This document shows, piece by piece, positions 23,601 to 35,155 of a stretch of DNA of 64,000 nucleotides. Every line of letters starts with the position of its first letter. Positions within the stretch are counted from its first letter, which is position 1. A program made the translations under genes and the position numbers. The notes under the pieces were generated by a model. It ran no database searches and was not told the DNA's origin. It was given only the letters and a program-made list of their open reading frames with translations. This DNA is from Spinacia oleracea (lineage: Eukaryota; Streptophyta; Magnoliopsida; Caryophyllales; Amaranthaceae): positions 8,357,143 through 8,421,142 of the forward strand of contig NC_079491.1 of the NCBI RefSeq assembly GCF_020520425.1. Reading direction: 5' to 3'.

Positions 23601-24740
23601 AGCCTTTTAATATGTCTTTGATCTAGCTTCAGATATCCTTGTAAGTCCTCATAAAGGTATTATGAATAATGATAAAAATATAACGCGAGTCATGTCAACA
23701 TGGTGAATAACAGCATTCCCTCTTATATGCAAGAGTAGGTTATTGCTGTTTGGCAAACATCTAACTCGTGCTTACCTTCAGAAGGTTTCAATTTGGTTGT
23801 AGATCTTTGTTTTCTGCCTATATTTGGTGAGGAACATATAGCAGTTCCTCTTTGGCTCTTTCCATGGTGTACATTGTAATATTATATTAACATCAATGCT
23901 ACCTCAAGTCTAGGGGTATTGGCTGGACGTATGCAGCCTTCCCTTGCGTTAATACAAGGCTGTTTCCAATTAACACTTGATTTGATATGCAATGACTATT
24001 TGCTACTGCATATTAAATAAGAAGAGCAAAAAGATTGAATGAGACTTCTGTCAATTTTGCCGAATACTACATAATGAATCTTTGACTCCTTTTGAACTTG
24101 CCATATGATGAATGGTTCATTGCATCTAAGTTCTAACTGTAAGGTTGGTCGGAAATTGTCAGTTTGTCACATTGCACTCAATTTATCACTTGGACAATTA
24201 GTTGGTTTAAAAAGAAAATGATATTGAGACTAAAACAAAAACTGAGATTGAGATTACAAACTCTATCAGAGGGACACACATGGAGTCCAACTTCTGTATG
24301 GCATGCTCAATAGAAGTAGTTGATTAAATACAAGCTTGTTTCTAAAATGCACTGACTTTCTAGTTTCTAAATAGATGTCATTTTAGTTGATAAAGCCAGA
24401 AGAATAAAAGAAGAAAACACACACACACAACATACGTCAAGGTTTTTGGGTATCATGCCACATAGTTCCTTGATGACTGCCTCAATTTTCTGCATTTATT
24501 GAGATGAGAACATCTGTCTATAGATACTTGCTACTATATTTTAAGCAGATGCACATTGCTTATGCAAGCTACTTTTGGCCTTTTCTTACTGACTGAGATG
24601 ACACGTTTTTTTCTTTTGGCTATTCAGTGGAGTCACACGGCCCTTTTGGACAGAGAACTGCTATAGTTTGTTTCAAAGACCGTCTTACCTCGAGAAAGTA
24701 TCCTCGCTCTCCAGGTACACCAGCAAAAATGCCATTATGA
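14665..24740 (+). CDS. RSMG: 16S rRNA (guanine-N7) methyltransferase RsmG/GidB, predicted chloroplast
   Basis: Seven exons (14665-14886, 15024-15216, 17259-17368, 17484-17562, 17651-17718, 23225-23291, 24628-24740) join with intact frame into 852 nt, 283 residues plus stop. The first 45-50 residues are rich in S, K, R and N with no acidic cluster, as in a chloroplast transit peptide. The mature part follows the RsmG family: WNQKMNLTAV and RHIEDSLAI, the S-adenosylmethionine loop LVDVGTGAGLPGL (residues 119-131), LLESMNKR, the FDIAVARAVAEL motif and a GTPAKMPL end typical of plant members. In bacteria RsmG makes m7G527 of 16S rRNA; the plant protein is expected to do this in plastids. Exon 4 must start at 17484 (after GGGCAG), because the nearer TATAG acceptor leads to an early stop. 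Introns 2 and 5 are swollen by transposons. The upstream flank is MULE sequence up to position 14595. Confidence 0.92.
15380..15742. mobile_element. MITE with AAAATCG(C/T)GATTC ends in RSMG intron 2
   Basis: The left end CCATGATTATAAAATCGCG and the inverse of the right end, CCAATGTTATCAAAATCGTG, are similar over about 23 bp. Sub-terminal ACGATTCTACGATT motifs repeat in both orientations. The possible target repeat TAGTGAC / TAGAGAC is imperfect, so the superfamily (hAT-like) is a guess. Confidence 0.6.
16010..16595 (-). mobile_element. LINE fragment with zf-RVT domain in RSMG intron 2
   Basis: The minus strand of 16380-16510 encodes NCGICDQDGESHKHLIFECP, the cysteine/histidine motif (C-x2-C then HLFFECP-like) of the zf-RVT domain found downstream of reverse transcriptase in plant L1-type LINEs. 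The flanking sequence to about 16010 continues towards a 3' region. The frame is interrupted and the 5' part is missing. Confidence 0.7.
16609..16915. mobile_element. Tourist-like MITE in RSMG intron 2
   Basis: A 307-bp element lies between TTA repeats (16606-16608 and 16916-16918). The left end is GTGCGTGTTTTGTATGG and the inverse right end is GAGCTTGTTTGGTATAG. The TTA target repeat and GTTTGGTAT end are typical of PIF/Harbinger MITEs. Confidence 0.75.
17996..18205. mobile_element. Stowaway-like MITE in RSMG intron 5
   Basis: The ends TTTCCTCCGTCCCTAAAA and TTTTAGGGACGGAGGGAG are inverse copies. They are flanked by TA, as expected of Tc1/mariner-related Stowaway MITEs (consensus CTCCCTCCGT). 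Length is 210 bp. Confidence 0.85.
19552..21565 (-). mobile_element. Small LTR retrotransposon (gypsy-type priming) in RSMG intron 5
   Basis: Two 297-bp direct repeats (19552-19848 and 21269-21565), starting TGTAAAGAAC and ending TTCATTACA, enclose 1420 bp. They are flanked by the 5-bp repeat CCCTC (19547-19551 and 21566-21570). Beside the right LTR the minus strand reads TTGGTATCAGAGCGG, a tRNA-iMet primer-binding site; beside the left LTR it reads AAGTTTAGGGGGCCGG, a polypurine tract. The element therefore runs on the minus strand. Its interior encodes a gag-like coiled-coil protein (about 20450-21240) and lacks protease, reverse transcriptase and integrase, so it is a non-autonomous derivative. 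I counted about three differences between the LTRs (about 1%), which suggests insertion within roughly the last half million years at commonly used plant rates. The skeleton looks whole; the coding part is reduced. Confidence 0.93.
20450..21240 (-). other. Gag-like coiled-coil/Gly-rich region of the small LTR element
   Basis: On the minus strand the interior begins with an N-terminal coiled coil (EGFESSIQQLLAEGMATFQK and following E/Q/K-rich heptads), like the leader of many plant gypsy gag proteins, followed by a glycine/serine-rich stretch. The region from here to 19879 is also largely open but not recognisable as a retroviral domain. It is a fossil reading only; no enzyme domains were seen. 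Confidence 0.55.
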
Positions 24741-27480
24741 GTGAACCAGATGAATGACTGCTATTTGTTTGTTGCTACTAACTCTGCCGGCATGCCTCTG
24801 CATTGTAAAACGTGGAACTTTATGTTTATCCATATTGCATCATGTATGGTAGATAATATATAGTCTTTGCTGTACAAAAATGTTGGCAAGGATTGATGTA
24901 TCATAACTCAAATACCAGAAATAGAATTGGTTTGATTTGGTATTGGTAAGTTCTTGACGTTGCAAACATATGCAATCTGCCTCTCTTTCCTTCTTCCTTC
25001 TTTTAAGTTTTAACTAATTATTGAAGTTCTGCTAGGCAAATTAAAGAGTAAATTTGGAGTTTTTATTTGTTTTAATACTATTTTCATCCATATTGCATTG
25101 CATAATGTAACGGAAGTGCGGAACTGACATGTTGGAATAAGAGTTGGTTTTATTAGGTTTGGAGCTTTTCACAATGATTCAAGTCATGTGCAACTTTCTT
25201 TTCCCCCCCTCTTCTTTCATAACTAAGAATTGGGTTCTGAATTGTGATAGAGTGATAGGCAAGTGAGATTTTGTTTCACTGAGAGGAGAGGTAAATGTTT
25301 TGTGTTGATGAATTAGTTTTCTTAGTAACATTTCAAGCAACACCATTTTATATGAAATACAGTCTTATGGTCTCTTGCTTGCAGAAAGTCTGATAGACTG
25401 GTACTGGAACAATATGTTGAGAGAACCAGAAGTTAAAACTTTTACTCCCACCACTTCATAATATAACATACCATGGTTTTGAGGTTAAACTTTGATTTTT
25501 TGTTTCTCTGGAACTGTATTGACAAAAACTAAAACCAAAGAGAAGAAGTGAAAGTACTATTAAATTCAAATAATACAGTATAGATTTTTTACACTCAGTT
25601 AGTCCGTGATAAATTGATAAATTTTATTGATATGGATAGTATAATTTTGAAAGTTTGACCTTGAGATAGTGCAAGTGCCTTACCATTGAGAGAAGGTTCC
25701 CTAATTAACTCTTGTACCTTTTTAAACAAAAAAAGTATAGTTGTTTAATTGGAACTTTGTCAGTCAGAATGTAGGACTCGTACGGAATAAGTGCTTGGGC
25801 TTCACGTTTTATATAAAGTAGTGTAGATCATTACATTGGTTGCTTTAGAGGGTTGCTGAGAAGTGCTTCTCACCCTGTGCAATTAATATCTGGAATCCGC
25901 TAATGCATTTCCATCTAGTGCCAACTGAACAACACTGTCTATTATCAATATACTTTTGTTAATTATGGAGTTACTTTTCTCTTCTGTTTGCTGAAACAAT
26001 TGGCAACATACTTTCTGTTTGCATCATTAAACATTATAATATTATTTTGTACTTCATATATTTGTAAAGTTCGTCTAAATGTTTAAATGTTCTTTATATT
26101 CTTGACAGTTAACTTAGTCTTTTTCTTGGCTGTGATTTGCAAGTTCTTTAGGGCTTATTGAGTGCTCAAGGGAGTATTTTATATATTAAAGTGTTTCATT
26201 TTTTTTTCTTTTTTTTGTTGGGGAAGGGGTCAATTGGCCGCTCTCTAGAAATTTGCTAGCAGACTTAATTATGGTTGGTGTGGTTAGGGTATATGTGGGG
26301 CTATGTGTGTCCCAACTGTGTCATGAACTTCAGTTCAACGACGTTATGTATGGCTGTTTGAGTACTAGTCGCTAAAGCTGTTCGTGTCAAAGGGGCATAA
26401 TAAACAGAAAAATTACACCGGATCACTGATAATGGTTTTAGTCTAATGTGAACAATTTTCACAGATTTTTATTTCAAAAATGTTGAACTATAAGAGAAAA
26501 CACTTATAGGGCCACCCTCAGGGAAGGGCGTCTCTTAGGACGGCTTTGTACCCCTAGTGATCTGTTCATCTCTGATAAACTTGAGTGGCTGATCTTCATG
26601 ACATACTGATTTTCTTGTTGACCCTTTTGATTGCATAAATGATAGTTCTAATCTGTGGTCTCATGGGTTGCTATAGGCAAACACATTTTTCAATTTCTTG
26701 ACATCAACAAACTGAGTGAGTCACTTCTGAATTCTGATACATTGACAAACTGAACAATTTGTTTTTGCATTTTTCAATTTCTTGACATCAACAAACTGAA
26801 CAATTTGTCAACAGTTCTGTCAAGTTTATGTGTCTATATGAGTAGGAAATCATCTAAAAGCTTTGGGCAGTCAAGATGAACCAGATTATGTGCTGGAATA
26901 TTTGTGTGTTCAATGTCACATCTTAGTCTGTTTATATTGACAAACTATTAGCCATCCAGAAAGGGTAAAATGAAGGGAAATAAAAGTTAGCTTTTCCTTA
27001 CCCTCGGTTTTTGCCCTTTTAGTTCGTTAAATAAGGACAAAGGGTTATATAGTATTTGAAGTCCTGCAACTACCTCTTTATTTATTTGATATCATGAGTG
27101 GAATTTCATGTTGATATTGTTTAGTGCTTGCCCTTCCCCCCTTTTTTCCTGGAGAAAAGCCTAATATGATAATATATATTCCATGTTTAAACAAAAAAAT
27201 AGGGACACGACATGTTTCCTTAATTGGGAAGAAAGTATACGATTGTTGTACTCTGCGGAGAGGTCCTCTAGTTTGGATTCCTGAGATCAATTGACAGACA
27301 AGAACCTGATTAGGAGCACTGGAAATTAGTAGTAATATTATCTTTTATTGATGCATTAAAACATTGAAGTTCACATTGCAAATCTGCAATTTGTGGAACT
27401 AATAAAAATTCTTACCTTTTAGAACATAGTTTTTCTATAAGGGTACTAGTCTTACTATTATACTAAGCATAGATAGTGGT
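24741..27480. other. Spacer between RSMG and the WD40 gene
   Basis: No gene was recognised. A direct repeat of about 30 bp (TTTTTCAATTTCTTGACATC and following bases) occurs near 26684 and 26769. An exon-like stretch after TTGCTTGCAG at 25385 could serve as an alternative last exon of RSMG. The two genes converge. Confidence 0.5.
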
Positions 27481-28698
27481 TCAATTAGATACCAATACCT
27501 GCCATACTCGAATATCACAGTCTAAACTACCACTATAGACAAGATAAATTGAGGTAGATGTGTTATTATGAGGGTAATAAGCATCAGCTGCTGCAGTCAA
27601 GCACTTGATTGGACCCTGGTGCCCTTCCAATACCGCGAGACAACAATAGTGTCTCCCAACCCTTCTCCAAACTCTTACAGTTTTATCAGCTGAACCACTG
27701 AAAACCAAGTCATCAACGGCGGCCAAACACAATATAGCTTTAGTATGGCCCCTCAACGCTCCTAAAAGTTCCATGCTTTCGTCATCACCACTCTTTTCCC
27801 ACACTAATATTGACCTATCACATGCCCCTGAGTACAACAACAACCCATCAGGGCTAAGCGCCAAGGCGTTTATCCCTGAAATGTGCTTCTCCAGTGTGTT
27901 GACCAGAGTATGCTTCTTCTCTCCTGGGAATTTCTTCCATACTTTAATCTTCTTATCTGCTGATCCTGTGTAAACATATCCATCATAAGACACGGCGATT
28001 GCATTTATAGCATCGTCGTGTGCATTCTTAACTGACTCCAAACATCTGAAGTCAGATGTTTGCCAGATTTTTAGTGTTCTGTCCCATGAAACAGAGTAGA
28101 GAAGGGACTGGTCTTGCGATAAGGCTATCGCAGAGACAGTGTCAACATGATGTACCCATGTACATTTCTTATGCCTTCGAATCTCAACTTGGTTGCTTGG
28201 GTTTAGAAGTCTCATAGTACGATCACCAAGTGTGGGTAGGGTAGCGATTTTGTCATATTTTATGTTAAGTGATTCCTGGTTTTTAATCTTCCATATTCTG
28301 ATTTTGCAATCTTGGTGTCCACTTAATAGCTGATTGGCTAAAACAAGCAAAGACTTTACTGCGCTTTTTCCAACTGCCACCACATTGTTAGCTAGGCTCT
28401 CATCATCATCAGCTTCATAGCTGAAGGGGTTGCGTTTCCATACTCGGATTTCATTGTCCGAAGAGCCTGTATAGAGATATTTCCCAGCCAAAGTAAGAGA
28501 GAATATGTAGGAGGTATGTCCTGTGAGTGTGGTTATGCAGTTGCTTAGGGTGCTGGAAAGATGGTTTAGTTCATAGGGATTGACTGTAAGGCCAGGAACT
28601 CTTGGGAGGCTTGGAAGCGAGGAAAAGGATGCCGACCTTGAATCATAATGCTCAGAATCATCATTGGAGTAAGAACTCAAATGTGATGAAGTCTGCAT
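27481..28698 (-). CDS. JINGUBANG-like WD40-repeat protein
   Basis: A single uninterrupted frame of 405 residues begins with ATG at 28696-28698 and ends at 27481. After a serine-rich N-terminus (about 35 residues), seven WD40 blades follow. They show the usual GH...D...W ends, for example LTGHTSYIFSLTLAGKYLYT, SGHQDCKIRIW, SVSWDRTLKIW, TGSADKKIKVW, SGACDRSILVW, SGSADKTVRVW and SGSLDCDIRVW. Length, the absence of introns and the repeat layout match the JINGUBANG family, whose Arabidopsis founder restrains pollen germination in unfavourable conditions. WD40 propellers act as protein-binding scaffolds, so no catalysis is expected. The closest paralogue and tissue role cannot be told from sequence alone. 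A TATA box lies about 160 bp upstream. Confidence 0.9.
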   Translation of the reverse strand: MQTSSHLSSYSNDDSEHYDSRSASFSSLPSLPRVPGLTVNPYELNHLSSTLSNCITTLTGHTSYIFSLTLAGKYLYTGSSDNEIRVWKRNPFSYEADDDESLANNVVAVGKSAVKSLLVLANQLLSGHQDCKIRIWKIKNQESLNIKYDKIATLPTLGDRTMRLLNPSNQVEIRRHKKCTWVHHVDTVSAIALSQDQSLLYSVSWDRTLKIWQTSDFRCLESVKNAHDDAINAIAVSYDGYVYTGSADKKIKVWKKFPGEKKHTLVNTLEKHISGINALALSPDGLLLYSGACDRSILVWEKSGDDESMELLGALRGHTKAILCLAAVDDLVFSGSADKTVRVWRRVGRHYCCLAVLEGHQGPIKCLTAAADAYYPHNNTSTSIYLVYSGSLDCDIRVWQVLVSN

Positions 28699-28856
28699 AT
28701 TTACTGCAGATTGAAGGGATTAAAGGAGAAGTTGAGAGTAGAGATGGATGTGAGAGAAGTGAATGTTGTGTTGGTTTTGATCCTTAGGAAAAATAAAAAA
28801 AATGAACATCTGTAGGTTATAAAGAGTGGAGAGAATAAATACCTGATAGGGAGAAT

Positions 28857-28868
28857 GCCTTATATAGG
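28857..28868 (-). promoter_or_regulatory. TATA box of the WD40 gene
   Basis: The minus strand reads CCTATATAAGGC, a strong plant TATA element about 160 bp upstream of the start codon. A second AT motif (TTTATAACC, minus strand) lies nearer, at about 28816-28824. Confidence 0.6.
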
Positions 28869-29009
28869 GATAGCAATCCTTTGGGTAGAAAGGTCACCCA
28901 ATTGCTAGTTTTTGACGTATTTGTACTGTTGATTTTGATTAAGTATATTTTACCCAAGTTAGAGTCCACTCTCAAGAATACCCTTACGCGTGCCAGAAAC
29001 TACTTGTTA

Positions 29010-29071
29010 GGCCCTGTTCTTTTAGACTTAATGAATCTGAACTTAAAAAACAAGTCCAAAAGAACGGGGCG
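29010..29071. mobile_element. Miniature inverted-repeat element, 62 bp
   Basis: The left end GGCCCTGTTCTTTTAGACTT is answered by AAGTCCAAAAGAACGGGGCG on the right, leaving an interior of only about 22 bp. The ends resemble Tourist-type termini. No clear TTA pair flanks it. Confidence 0.6.
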
Positions 29072-32000
29072 TGTCTGACATGGCGAAATCATCCACTCTC
29101 AGAGATGCGTGTATCATCCCTCCCAAAACCGGTCTTATGAAAAGGCTTCTTCCATTATCTAAGCTATAAAAATACGTAGTTGTATATTTCTACTTGCCAT
29201 TGTTTTAATATTTTTTTGCAGTACTTTTTAACCTTTGTGCAGATTTTGCATATTGTTATTGTAATATGATCTATGCCTGCTAATTTTGTCTTTAGGCTGA
29301 GCTTTCATTGGATGATTGGTTGGTACAGATATATTAGTTGCTAAACAAAGATTATGACCTTGGTAATTGGATAGGAATTCGACACTTTGTTTGGAGTAGT
29401 TGAAACCAATGGTTATTGGAGGAATCTAGTCTTCAGTCAGATTACTCTTTCATCTTTTTGTTCGTTTATCTAAATTTATTACTCCGTATTATACTTGGTT
29501 TGGTAGTATTATATCTACGTAGGTATAGTTTTGTGTAGTTTCTGTGTTTGACTTTATTAGTTTAGGCGTTCCTCATTTCAGCAATTTCTTATCAACTCAT
29601 GGATTATCCCATTATATGTAGGCAAAGTCTTGTATGATACGGTCTCATGATAAAATTTATGTTTTCTTAGGTTAAGTGTAACAGTATTAGTGTGTGATTT
29701 TGCAAGGAAAGTCATGGCGAAGTCTGATATTACAACTACACCTCTAAGTATGTGTTTCTTTTATCCATAAATTTCCATTACCACCTTTAAAATGGTGACA
29801 AGTCACTGATAACTAGTAATGGAAATTTGTGAAGAAAGGAGTAGAGTTGCATTATCATGGACATTCAAACATAACTTTCCTTGCATAATTTATTAATTAC
29901 CCACAAATTTACTGCCATTACACTCATGTTTTACTGCTAACATAACACACAATTATTGTGATACCAAGGTAACTTTTAAAGCTTTAGAGTAAGTTAGCTT
30001 AGTATTAGAAGATTTTACCCAATACTTGCTCTTATGTGGTGTCATATTACCCAAGTACTTACGTATTATCTGGTTTTTTTTTCTTGTGTATGTCCAGTTT
30101 GCTATGAAGACTTGGTCCCTTTCAAATTTTCTTGGTATGGAAGCCAATCTTTGTCTACTTTATTTTTTTGTTAAAAAGAAGCAACTCTACTATTAGGTCT
30201 ATACTTAGGGTAATGTGGCATGAATTTAAGTAGATAATACACTCTCTGTTAGTGGACTAATGATTCATGTTTAGAAGCATTTTAGTAAAATTTAAGTTAA
30301 GTTCTTCGTACAATATATTTTTTTTGGACAAATAATCTACTTTTAACATTTTTTTTTACCAAAATATCTCTCGAGAGTGAATGTCATTTTTTCTCCCCAC
30401 CCCACCCCACATGTCTAAGCCATGCCTACCCTCTATAGGAACCTTGAATTCACAGACAAAAGAAAAAGTTATCTTTCTATACAACATTATTGGTTTATAT
30501 ACTTCTTAAACTATATGACATTCATGTTTTGTCTAACCAATGTACTCCGTATCTTTTTTTATGATTATACTAACATGGCTACTTAAAAATCATATCCTAC
30601 CCTGTATTAGCAATAGCTAATCTTGTTGTTTTCGTTGATTAATGTTAAAAATGTCAGTATTTTAGAAAGTAATTGTGTTTAGTGGTTAGAATGTGCACTC
30701 AAAATAGCAAATAGATTAACTATATGTTCTGCTCTACTTATATATACATACTAATAGAAAAATAGACTAGGCCGAAAGCAGCAGCCTAAGTTTGTCTCTT
30801 ATAATCACGGTCGGTACAAATTCAATTCGCTACCTTCATTTGATATCAATCTTCCATGAAGTATTTCTTTGTTTTATTTTGGTAACTGCTTTGTTCTGTG
30901 TTTGGTTGTTGATAAAGTAAACCTCTTAAGAAACTAATTAACTGTGTTTCCTTCTGCCTTAATTCACAGCAAATAGACTATCAGAACAAGGTAGTGCCTG
31001 TAGTGGTCCAAACAGCAACTTTTCTAAATCTTTATATACTTTTTTTTTCTTCCCATATTAAATTTGTTTGCTTACATGTTATGTCCCTGTATATCTTTTA
31101 GGATTGAATATTACAATGTGGTATTGTTATACCTTCCAAGATTTTAGCATTTGGACTAACAAATAAGTTTTTCAGGGATTGCTCTTTCTCATCAGTCCGC
31201 ATATTTGAAAAGGTAACCGTTTTTTTCGAGCTATGCTTAATAGTATATGTGACTATTAATTTCGGACATAGGGAGTTTTTCATTACTCCGTATCAACGTT
31301 GTGGATTAGTAAAGTCATGTTGCTTATCATATGATCATAGAAATATATTATCACAGCAGCACTATTGGGTGGGAGTCGCTTTCTTGAGTAGTTTCTTAAA
31401 AGAAGATTTCTGTAGTTCGGCATCAATGCGACATGTTCCTTAGATTAGGCCTTATTACCTTAAGATGGAAATTAGAATCGACCCATGTGCAAATATGCAA
31501 TGTAGATTCATAGACCTATTTTTCCACGGTCTTTTCGTTTCGTCCTTCAATTCTATTTTTCAACAAGATCACTGTTTTTTTGCTATTTTCCTGCATTTGG
31601 TGAGAGTGCCATCATCTTAAACTCTTAACCTCACCTGATTCAGTTTCGGTTGGTTTTTGGCCGTTGGAAAGTGGATCAATTATCAACCGTTGAGGTGGTA
31701 TTTTGAGCTGGTACTATTCGTTTCGAAAGTGCGACATCTGTACCACTCAAAATAGCATGTTAGGAAATCCTTCACCTGAAAGTCTAATGTCCACAACTAG
31801 AGAAATGTATTCTGATATGCAGCATCTGTTATACTTTCTGCTATGATAATGGTTAACACTGCTGCTGCATGTTCTTTTGGTTCATTATTTTCTGGGGAAT
31901 CCATGTGAAGTTCCAAACTGCACTCTTAATCCCATCACTATTATCAGCTTGGTTTGGTTACAGCTTTTCTGCTGTTAATCGTATGCTTTCGTGTTATGGT

Positions 32001-32144
32001 AAAATGGGTGTTACAGACTTACATTACAGTAATTTGTGATCTTTCTGCCATTAGAACTTGTTAAAATGGTTTATCTTGGTTCAGAACGAGGGGTGCTAAT
32101 GAGCTGAGCTGGCACTTGGACTTGCTTGGCGTAACTTGTAACAC
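29072..32144. other. Gene-free spacer
   Basis: No coding exon or bounded repeat was recognised. Three exact copies of the nonamer TACTCCGTA lie here (29480, 30543, 31284). Confidence 0.5.
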
Positions 32145-32147
32145 TTA

Positions 32148-32500
32148 AGGGTGAGTTTATTCCTAGTCTTGAAGGGAGTATTGAAGAGAGTCTCGAGCTA
32201 GAATCTTGGGATAATGTGGTAAAAAACTACGGCCAGTCTTGAAGTGAGTTTGAAAATCCAAGATTCATTTAAGACTACACTTTTTCTCAAACCAAATCAA
32301 ATTATGCCACATCATCCTACTTTATCCTATTTAATTATCTTTTTTTAGGAGTTTAGTTGAGTCTAGAGCGAGTTTGGGGATAATGTGTAAAAGTAGGGAG
32401 AGTTGTGTGAGTCTGAATAATGAAAAAGTATGTAAAAATTAGTGAAAAACTGATGTAACAGAGTTTGAAGATTGGGGTTGAGTCGAGGGATAAACTACTC
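32148..32500. mobile_element. Tourist-like MITE
   Basis: A 353-bp element lies between TTA repeats (32145-32147 and 32501-32503). Its ends are AGGGTGAGTTTATTCC and GGATAAACTACTC (an imperfect inverse). The interior holds diverged repeats of a GAGTYTAG / GGGATAATGTG motif. Confidence 0.7.
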
Positions 32501-32503
32501 TTA

Positions 32504-34799
32504 CCACCTAACTCAAGCTTCATCTCTGAACTTCTCAGACTCAGAATAGTAACAAGAAGATGATCTACTATGTTATAACTTTCACATGACTCGGTTTTTG
32601 TTAATAATTTTGTTGATTTTGTTAAGTATGATTGGAAATGTAACCAAATTATCTTGTTGATAAGGCCATCCCTTTCAATGTAGTTATTGATCACTTGTCG
32701 TGTGGCACAACGTGCAATTATGCATCAGCTTGATTGACATTAGTGACAAGCTAATCACTCTATTATGGCCTGAATCACGTATTGTAATTAAAGGAAAGTT
32801 GAAAACAGTCCCTCGTTTGCATGTTGCCTTTCCATTTCACCACCCAAGCATTGTAGAAAGTGGATGTTGAAGTGCTCTTCTCTTAACTTTTGAATTGACA
32901 TTTTTGCTTCAGCATACCATTGTCTTGTCCTTGTTGTTTGTGGAAACCCACATGACATTTAAGCTTTAATTATGCTGATAATCCCATTTGTTATGATCAT
33001 GTTAAAGATCCTTGTCTGCAAATATTATCTGGGACCCTTAAAATCACTTCAGATATGTGAAAATCAAATGAATAAAACGCACATACCCTTAGATTAGACA
33101 TCGATAGGTCGTCCCAATTAATTTTTAGCTCTTTTAAGTTGGTGATTTGAGAATAGTTTAAGGTAAGATTATTGAATTTCCTAACTTAGGTTAAGCGGTA
33201 AAGTTGACCTTCAAGGAATGGTAGTATGGTACCCAAGGTCTATAAATCTTGCCGGACATGGAAATGTGTACAAGTATTAAACTCGCTTAGTTTAAGATGG
33301 AAATGTCTAACATAAAGTGCTAAAGAGTACGGTATATTGACATGGACATGGCCATGTTACTAAATTTGAGAATTGAATTCTCTTTGAGCTGCAAATGGAA
33401 TAGGCGCGGCTAACATTCAACAAAATATTTAATTTACCATTGTTTGGTATTTTCTTTTGTAACTCCATATCAACTTATCATGTATTTTCAACATATTTTC
33501 ATCGGTATAATTAGTGCTATACTATGTTAGCCGTTTGGAGATTTTGACTCGCATGCGTAACATTCCATACAATCTCTTAGTGCCCCTTCATAAGTTCATA
33601 TATTTATGTTTGGTACATACTACATAGTACAAGGAGATGACACACTTTTACATTGTTGCTTACATAGGTCATATGGAACCCTATCCTCCTAACATGTTCT
33701 ATGAAGAACAATTGTTTGAGGTACTTTTTTTTTTTTAGTATTTTTATAAAAATGTGAGAGTAGGTGTATGGTGTGTGATTCATGAAGATCAAAAATGAGA
33801 ATCAATCCATGTGCTCACACAATCATGATTTTTACTTCTACAAAATTTGTTGAAACTTTTTATTTTAATTTCACTTTAATTATTTGTATGTTTGTGTATA
33901 TTTGGCCAAGTTTCAACTTTCTTGTGATGGTCCTTCATTTCTTCTTTCACCTGATTTTTGGAAATGAAATCTTAGGATTCTTGACATGTTGCCACGTCTC
34001 AAACCCTCCCCCAATCTCTTTGCAACAACTTACCAATTATTAAGAACACACTACTTTTGTGTAGTTTTTACTTTGTTTTTTAAAGATTGCTTTTAATGTC
34101 TATAAAAGGTGTTTGATTTTTTTTCTATGGTTTAGGACTTTAGGTATGTATGTATTATAGTGTTATAGGTTATACATTTGCTAAAATAAATTAGGTTTGA
34201 ATGCACGAAACGTGTTAAGGTACAAGACACGCGAGTTTGACATGTGACTATGTGAGCCTCTATAGTTTTACACGTGCCCAACTCTATCAATCATGAATGG
34301 AGTATAAATTTAACAAGATGACTCGTATTTTGACAACTGTTTGCAGCAAAAATTATTTTGACGAGAGGTGAAGCTTATTTGGCAAATGACTTTTTATTGA
34401 CCATTTATTGCTTGCTCGCTTTTTCGTTTAGTCAAACGTGTAAAACATATGTTTGGTAAATGATTTTTGAGCTAGAAAAGAACAATATACTTTTAGTAGC
34501 TTTTAAACCATGAAGTTGTTAAAAACATTCAAATTAACCTGATTTTGCCAAACATGATTTTAAACAAATAATAAAAGGTCACACAAATAATATACGAACC
34601 GTCAGTCAAAAGAACAGACGGCCAACTGCTACAAGATTGTTATGTGAGGAATGATAATTTCATTTACGCAAATTCATTTGACATATACTTTGGAACATTA
34701 ATACGGATGTCAAATCGGATCATCGGCTCGTCACAGATTAGGTCTAATCGGATAATGTTTTATATGGGGTCATCGTGCCATGCAAATTTAATATGCATT
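32504..34799. other. Gene-free spacer
   Basis: AT-rich DNA without a recognisable gene. The last part (34700-34790) shares wording (TCAAATCGG, TAATCGGATAATGT) with 35495-35560, suggesting two remnants of one repeat family. Confidence 0.45.
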
Positions 34800-34811
34800 T
34801 TTTCACAAATT

Positions 34812-35152
34812 CTTATTTACAAGTAGTGGTGTATAATTAATATTTTACACTGGAGTAAAATTTAACTCAAAATGCTTAAAAGTTAAAAGTTAAGCTTATA
34901 TACGGAGTATGTAAAAGTTATTTAATTTTTAATGATAAATTTTTTCATTTTAATAAAACTTATTTCTTCAAAATCACTAATAATGTATAAAATTAATCAT
35001 TTAACCCTTTAAAAATTTTATCTATCAACTTTTTTTTTTTTGCTAATATAAAAGTTAATCAAAACTAGGTTAAAGTTACAAAAAAAAATGGGTAAAAATA
35101 TCTTGGTGTACAATAAATTTATTGTACACCTTATGCGCGCAATACCTTTTGG
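34812..35152 (+). mobile_element. MULE-type MITE family X, copy 1
   Basis: It starts with CACAAATTCTTATTTACAAG and ends near TTATGCGCGCAATACCTTTT. Near each end is a palindrome-like TACAAT(A)nTTGTAC block; the right one is TACAATAAATTTATTGTAC. The interior is alignable to copies at 46850-47174, 62553-62868 and 63540-63696. Target repeats are not clear for this copy. Confidence 0.7.
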
Positions 35153-35155
35153 TAT

